NCBI RefSeq assembly: GCF_037414475.1
Contig: NZ_CP147913.1
Span: 4,092,001-4,156,000 of the forward strand
Direction: 5' to 3'
Origin: Myxococcus stipitatus
Lineage (GTDB): Bacteria > Myxococcota > Myxococcia > Myxococcales > Myxococcaceae
DNA length: 64,000 bases
Both the position numbers and the translations under genes were made by a program. This document shows, piece after piece, positions 59,952-64,000 of this stretch. Within the stretch, counting starts at the first letter, position 1. Each line of letters starts with the position of its first letter. The notes under the pieces are model-generated. The model was given only the letters and a program-made list of their open reading frames with translations. It was not told where the DNA came from and searched no databases.

Positions 59952-60517
59952 TGGCTTTCGACATCAAGGACATCCAGAAGCAGCTCTCCGCCGTCCCCCT
60001 CGTGTCGCCGTATCCGCACGACCTGTCGGTGGCCATCATCTGCGACACCTTCCGCCTGGCGGGCCTGCGCCCTCCTTCGCGCGCGGACTGGGCCAGCATC
60101 GAGCACACCTCGAAGGCCGCCGCGCTCTGGAAGGAGCAGGTGGGGATGCTCGCGCACGTGCTGACGTCGTCGTCCCTGGGCGAGGAGACGGCCCGCGCGC
60201 TGCGCGAGGACGCCGACCCCCAGGTGATGCTGCGGGTGTTCTTCACGCGGGTGGAGCCGCTGACGGCGGAGATGGTGCGCTCCAATGCCTTCCGTCAGGA
60301 GGAGTTCCTGCGCAAGTGGGTGCACGCGGTGCGTGGCCAGGTGAAGGATGAATCCGCGCGGGACTCCGACGCGCGGCTGAAGCAGCTCGACTACCGCACC
60401 GCCCTCAAGGAGATGGAGCGGGCCGAGGAGGCTCGGAAGAAGGAGGCTGACAAGCGCCTCAAGGAGCTCCAGGAAGCGGAGAAGCGCGCCGCCGACGCGC
60501 GAGGATGGCGCGAGTGA
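59951..60517 (+). CDS. Unknown protein with charged C-terminal coiled coil
   Basis: A 188-residue protein starting at ATG 59951, one base of which belongs to the preceding TGA (TGATG). Residues 1-135 are helical with no familiar motif (VAIICDTFRLAGLRPPSRADW); residues ~140-188 are an uninterrupted Lys/Glu/Arg/Ala helix (ALKEMERAEEARKKEADKR) that should form a coiled coil. It overlaps the next gene by 13 nt. Probably a structural or adaptor part of the MoxR-vWA system. Confidence 0.75.
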   Translation: MAFDIKDIQKQLSAVPLVSPYPHDLSVAIICDTFRLAGLRPPSRADWASIEHTSKAAALWKEQVGMLAHVLTSSSLGEETARALREDADPQVMLRVFFTRVEPLTAEMVRSNAFRQEEFLRKWVHAVRGQVKDESARDSDARLKQLDYRTALKEMERAEEARKKEADKRLKELQEAEKRAADARGWRE

Positions 60518-61851
60518 TTCACGGCCTCCCGCCGGAGGCTCGCGTGGCCCCCCGCGCGAACATCCGCCGGGACACGGATACCCAGCGCCGCCACATCCCC
60601 TGGGCCGAGTCCATCGCCCACGCGCTGGCCCACTTCACCTCCCTCAAGGACGAGGTCCAGGCCCGCGCCGAGCTCGAATCCCAGCTCGGGCCCTTGCGCG
60701 TAGCGCTGCTCGCCTCGCCCTACTACACGCAGCGCCTGCGCGAGGCCGGGTTGCACCCCGGAGACCTGCGGACGCTCGAGGACCTGCGGCACTTCCCCGC
60801 GCTGGAGCGCAGTGTCCTCGCCCGGCACTGGGACCAGGTCCCCACGCCGCTGTCCCCCGAAGACGAAGGTGTGGTGGTGAGGAGCTCCGGCTCCACGGGG
60901 GAGCCGGTGAAGGTGGTGCGCGACAGGCTCGACTGCCTGCACATGTGGGCCGTGCTGCGCTTCTGGCTGGAGCGCGCGGGCGCCTCGCTCCCACCGCGTC
61001 CGCGCGTGGTGCTGCTGGACGCGCTGCCCGGAGGCCTGGAGTACTCGGTGCGCCTGCCCATCCTCCACGGCGGGGCGCTGCACCGCATCTCCGTGCTGCG
61101 TGACGACGCGCGAGAGCGCCTCTGCCGCGTGCGCCCGGCCGTCCTCTTCTCGGACCCGGAGGGACTGCGCTGGCTCTCGGAGCAGCGTGACCTCCCGCAT
61201 CCCGCGCTGATTCTCACCTCGGCGCAGCACCTGCCTCACGACACGCGACAGGCCCTCGCGCACGCGCTGCCCGCTCCGCTCCTCAACTACTACGCGACGA
61301 CGGAGACGGGCCCGCTCGCGTGGGAGTGCCTCCAGTCTCCCGGCCGCTTCCATGTCCTCGCGCCCGACGTGTGGCTGGAGCCGGACACGGACGAGGTGGT
61401 GGTGACGCGCCTGCGCCCCAGCGTCCTCCCCCTGCTCCGCTACCTGCCGGGCGACGCGGGCAGGACATGCAGGGAGGTGTGCACCTGCGGTTTCCACGGA
61501 TGGACGTTGGGACAATTCGGAGGCCGGGGCGCATGTCTCTACAGGCTCCCCTCCGGGCGCGCCGTGGATGCCTGGGCCCTGGCCTGGGTCTTCAAACACC
61601 ATGCGCTGCGAGCCTTCCGGCTCACCCAGGTGGAACCCTCCTGCTTCGAGCTGGAGCTGGCCGGCGCAGTGGACTCGGACGTGGCCCCGCTGTGTGAGCG
61701 CCTCCAGTCCGCGCTGCGCAACCTGGGCTGGAGTCAGCCGCCTCGGCTCCTCGTGCGCTTTGTGAGCGCGCAGTCGCTGACCACCGGGAGCAAGCCCCTC
61801 CCCTTCCGCAATCATGTTGCCATACCAACACCTCCCCTCCCGCACCGGTGA
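60505..61851 (+). CDS. Adenylate-forming ligase, phenylacetate-CoA-ligase/CapK-like
   Basis: A 448-residue ANL-superfamily enzyme of the PaaK/CapK branch: P-loop VVRSSGSTGEPVKV (124-136), NYYATTETGPLAWE (261-274) and a Cys-rich lead into the hinge (TCREVCTCGFHG...GGRG), where PaaK-like proteins have CxCGR. It would activate a carboxylic acid as an acyl-AMP and may pass it to a thiol or amine. Its start lies 13 nt inside the preceding gene, tying it to the MoxR-vWA operon. Length matches the family (~430-450). A ligase in a MoxR operon is unusual. Confidence 0.82.
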   Translation: MARVIHGLPPEARVAPRANIRRDTDTQRRHIPWAESIAHALAHFTSLKDEVQARAELESQLGPLRVALLASPYYTQRLREAGLHPGDLRTLEDLRHFPALERSVLARHWDQVPTPLSPEDEGVVVRSSGSTGEPVKVVRDRLDCLHMWAVLRFWLERAGASLPPRPRVVLLDALPGGLEYSVRLPILHGGALHRISVLRDDARERLCRVRPAVLFSDPEGLRWLSEQRDLPHPALILTSAQHLPHDTRQALAHALPAPLLNYYATTETGPLAWECLQSPGRFHVLAPDVWLEPDTDEVVVTRLRPSVLPLLRYLPGDAGRTCREVCTCGFHGWTLGQFGGRGACLYRLPSGRAVDAWALAWVFKHHALRAFRLTQVEPSCFELELAGAVDSDVAPLCERLQSALRNLGWSQPPRLLVRFVSAQSLTTGSKPLPFRNHVAIPTPPLPHR

Positions 61852-61860
61852 GGAGGGGTG
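61829..61860 (+). terminator. Hairpin overlapping the ligase stop codon
   Basis: CACC-CCTCC-type arm (61830-61840, with a 2-nt bulge) pairs with GGAGGGGTG (61852-61860); the TGA (61849-61851) is in the loop. It ends the five-gene operon. Confidence 0.45.
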
Positions 61861-62262
61861 ACGCACACGCGTCACGCCAAGACCACCCGCCTGAAAGTCT
61901 TCATCATCAGCGTCAGGCATGGCTGGGTCTTCCAGGCCCCGTCCTCCGAGGAAGCGGTAACCACGCAACAAGTGGAAGCGAAAAGACACACGTCCTCCCT
62001 CGGAGCGTATTCCTTCAATCACTTTCATGCGGGAATGGCGCGGCCAGGCCTTGAGTAGGACCATCATGCGGCTGCCGCGATGTCCTCCTGGGCAACTCGA
62101 CTCGGATGGTCGCGGCGCCATCTCGCCGTGAGGAGGCTGCTCGCCTTGCCCACGCCCATTCCTCATCTAGAACCCTCGCACCCGTCGGGGGCGTCGCACT
62201 CCTTGGCATCAGCCTCGCTCGAGCCACGCCCCGCGCCGGACGCGCGGAGGTTCTGGCGCTGG
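61852..62262. other. 411-bp region before the last kinase gene
   Basis: No gene recognised. The kinase frame is open back to 62059, but the triplets before 62263 have weak third-position G/C bias and no Shine-Dalgarno site, so I treat them as leader. The promoter of the kinase should be here; none is evident by eye. Confidence 0.45.
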
Positions 62263-64000
62263 ATGAAGAAGTCGTGGCCCGGCCGCTATGGCGTCGCGCT
62301 GGCCTTCTACGGCATCGCGATGCTGCTCCAGATGGAGCTGCGTCCGCTCATGTCCACCAGCCCGTTCCTCTTCTTCTACGGCGCGGTGATGGTGGCGGGT
62401 TGGTGGGGAGGCTGGGGCCCCGCGCTGCTCGTCACGGGCCTGTCCCTGATGTCGGTGGACCACCAGTTCCTGCCGCCGCGGCTGACGCTCCAGATGCGGT
62501 CCGCGGACGTGCTCTCGCTGGGCATCTTCGCCCTGCTCTCCATCTTCATCACCAAGCTGAACGTGACCCTCAACCGGGCGCTGGAGGAGCGGGCCACGCT
62601 CCTGGAGCGCGAGCACCAGGCCCGCGCCGCGTCCGAGGCCGCGAGGTCTCGCCTGCACACCATCTTCATGCAGGCCCCCGCCCAGATTTTCTTCCTGAGG
62701 GGCGCCGCCCACGCCTTCGACTTCTCCAACGCGCGCAACAGCACGCTCTTGAAGAACCGCGACCTGCTGGGCCAGCCCTTCGAGGGCGGCGTGGTGAAGG
62801 TGGCGGACCAGGATGCGCGCGACGTGCTGGACCGCGTCTACTCCAGCGGCGAGCCCTTCGTGGGCACCGCCGTGCCGCTGCGCTTCCTCCAAGCGGACGG
62901 CATGGAGAAGGAGACCTTCCACAACCTCGTGTACCAGCCGACCCGCGACGCACAGGGGCAGGTGGACGGCGTCGCGGGCTTCGGCTTCGACGTGACGGAC
63001 CTGGTGCATGCGCGTCAGCGCGCGGAGGCACTGGCCACGGAGCTGCGGCAGGCCGAGTTCCGCACCCGCGTGCTCGCCGAGGTGAGCACGGTGCTCGCGT
63101 CCTCGCTCGACTACGAGATGACGATGCGCAACCTCGCCAAGCTGGTGGTGCCGGCGCTGGCGGACTGGTGCTTCGTGGACCTGGCGCAACCCGACGGCAA
63201 CTTCCGGCGGCTGGAGGTCGCCCACGCCCGGCCCGAGGACGCGCCCACCGCGGCGGAGGTGCTCAACTTCCAGCTCATGCCGGAGGGCAACCCGCGCCAC
63301 CCGCCCACCGCGGCGCTGCTGCGCGGAGAGGCCATCCTCCTGGAGGAGATGACGCCCGCGCACATCAAGCGCAGCGCCCACAACGAGAACCACGCGCGGG
63401 TGATGCTGGCCACCGGGCTGCGCTCCTTCATCGCCGTGCCGCTGGTGGTGCGCGGCCACACGCTGGGCGTCTTCAGCTTCTTCACGTCCTTCTCCAACCG
63501 CCGCTACACACAGGCGGACCTCGCCTTCGGGCTGGAGCTGGCCTACCGCGCCGCGCTCTCCATGGAGAACGCGCGGCTGTACCGCGAGGCGCAGGAGGCC
63601 ATCCGCCTGCGCGACGAGTTCCTGTCCATCGCCAGCCACGAGCTGAAGACGCCGCTCACGCCGCTGAGCCTCAAGCTCCAGGCGCTCGCGCGGGAGCTGG
63701 AGCGGCATCCGGACACCATCCCCTACTCGGTGGTGAAGGGCTATGTGGACACGGGCGCGCGGCAGGTGAAGAAGCTGGCGGAGCTGGTGGGGGACCTGCT
63801 CGACGTGTCGCGCATCGCCGCGGGCCGGCTCGCGTTGGAGCTGGAGGACGTGGACCTGGGCGCGCTCATCCGCGAGGTGGCGGCGCGCTACGAACCCCAC
63901 GCGGCCCGGGCGGGCTCCACGCTCCAGGTGGAAGGAGGCGAGGGGGGCCTGGTCGGACGGTGGGACCGGCTCCGGTTGGAGCAGGTGGTGACGAACCTCA
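62263..64000 (+). CDS. Membrane histidine kinase, DUF4118-PAS-GAF-HisKA-HATPase, 3' end outside window
   Basis: 579 residues are visible; the frame is open to the last base. An N-terminal hydrophobic block with about four helices (~5-95; RYGVALAFYGIAMLLQMEL, FLFFYGAVMVAGWWGGWGP, SVDHQFLPP) matches the DUF4118 membrane domain of KdpD-like kinases. Then a coiled linker, PAS (~125-255), GAF (~268-440) and the DHp domain with SHELKTPL (His459) follow; the ATPase domain is cut after its first strand (LEQVVTNL). The start is uncertain: ATG 62263 has GGAGG 12 nt upstream; GTG 62128 and ATG 62080 are in frame. Closest in-window relative is the kinase at 10445. Confidence 0.85.
   Translation, partial: MKKSWPGRYGVALAFYGIAMLLQMELRPLMSTSPFLFFYGAVMVAGWWGGWGPALLVTGLSLMSVDHQFLPPRLTLQMRSADVLSLGIFALLSIFITKLNVTLNRALEERATLLEREHQARAASEAARSRLHTIFMQAPAQIFFLRGAAHAFDFSNARNSTLLKNRDLLGQPFEGGVVKVADQDARDVLDRVYSSGEPFVGTAVPLRFLQADGMEKETFHNLVYQPTRDAQGQVDGVAGFGFDVTDLVHARQRAEALATELRQAEFRTRVLAEVSTVLASSLDYEMTMRNLAKLVVPALADWCFVDLAQPDGNFRRLEVAHARPEDAPTAAEVLNFQLMPEGNPRHPPTAALLRGEAILLEEMTPAHIKRSAHNENHARVMLATGLRSFIAVPLVVRGHTLGVFSFFTSFSNRRYTQADLAFGLELAYRAALSMENARLYREAQEAIRLRDEFLSIASHELKTPLTPLSLKLQALARELERHPDTIPYSVVKGYVDTGARQVKKLAELVGDLLDVSRIAAGRLALELEDVDLGALIREVAARYEPHAARAGSTLQVEGGEGGLVGRWDRLRLEQVVTNL

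Noticed and set aside
61858-62058. 66-codon open frame after the ligase gene
   Set aside because: Weak codon bias, no ribosome-binding site and starts inside the terminator hairpin.
1-64000. tRNA, rRNA, CRISPR arrays, insertion sequences
   Set aside because: Looked for conserved tRNA arms, spaced direct repeats and transposase motifs by eye; none found. The only regular arrays are the 101-bp and 30-bp repeats within or between genes.

Overview
The window looks like chromosomal DNA of a Myxococcaceae myxobacterium (Myxococcus, Corallococcus or Pyxidicoccus type). This rests on the very high GC content and strong G/C third-position bias, the many lipoproteins with lipobox signals, multi-GAF/PAS soluble histidine kinases, a DUF2378-type protein known mainly from Myxococcales, a golvesin-type carbohydrate-binding domain, a collagen-like lipoprotein and a caspase-like protease. 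I see no rRNA, tRNA, CRISPR array, transposase, integrase or plasmid/phage replication gene, so this is ordinary chromosome with accessory patches. Both ends cut a gene: a Gly/Asn-rich protein on the left and a histidine kinase on the right.

Layout. 1-6.7 kb: envelope proteins (Gly-rich protein, lipoproteins, a TolB-like propeller, a peptidoglycan amidase with golvesin domain), a metallophosphoesterase and a DUF2378 protein. 6.7-16 kb: an unknown possibly hotdog-like protein, the potassium transporter Kup, a large GAF/PAS histidine kinase, a small exported protein and an S9 peptidase. 16-21.5 kb: a DUF4397 lipoprotein, then a compact run of RCC1-repeat lipoprotein, ECF sigma factor, zinc-type anti-sigma factor, three tiny coupled reading frames in a 101-bp tandem repeat, and an exported caspase-like protease with a beta-barrel-like tail. 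21.6-29.9 kb: a desaturase with a near-consensus sigma-54 promoter, two paralogous lipoproteins, a TetR-hydrolase pair, truncated haemoglobin, a 5'-3' exonuclease, a DUF4398/OmpA envelope pair, a GNAT and an SMR transporter. 29.9-38.6 kb: a second S9 peptidase, a sugar/acyl acetyltransferase, a DUF1338 oxygenase-like protein, a collagen-like lipoprotein divergent from a tail-collar protein with twin operators between them, and an AI-2E-type permease. 38.6-49 kb: BioA, a second desaturase, a FemAB-like protein, a discoidin/SBBP lipoprotein, a propeller protein, a GT87-like membrane enzyme and a SUFU-domain protein. 49-55.9 kb: a hybrid histidine kinase, a dipeptide epimerase, a zinc-ribbon membrane protein, an M15 peptidase with odd repeats, an S41 peptidase and a LuxR-type regulator. 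55.9-61.9 kb: a tightly coupled five-gene operon of MoxR ATPase, unknown, metallopeptidase-vWA, unknown and an adenylate-forming ligase.

The two strongest candidates for undescribed systems are the RCC1/sigma/anti-sigma/caspase locus (16.6-21.5 kb) with its self-coupling 101-bp repeat, and the MoxR-vWA-ligase operon (55.9-61.9 kb). Functions are read from motifs recognised by eye; no database search was run. Start codons were chosen by ribosome-binding site, signal peptide and family length, and alternatives are stated where they matter.
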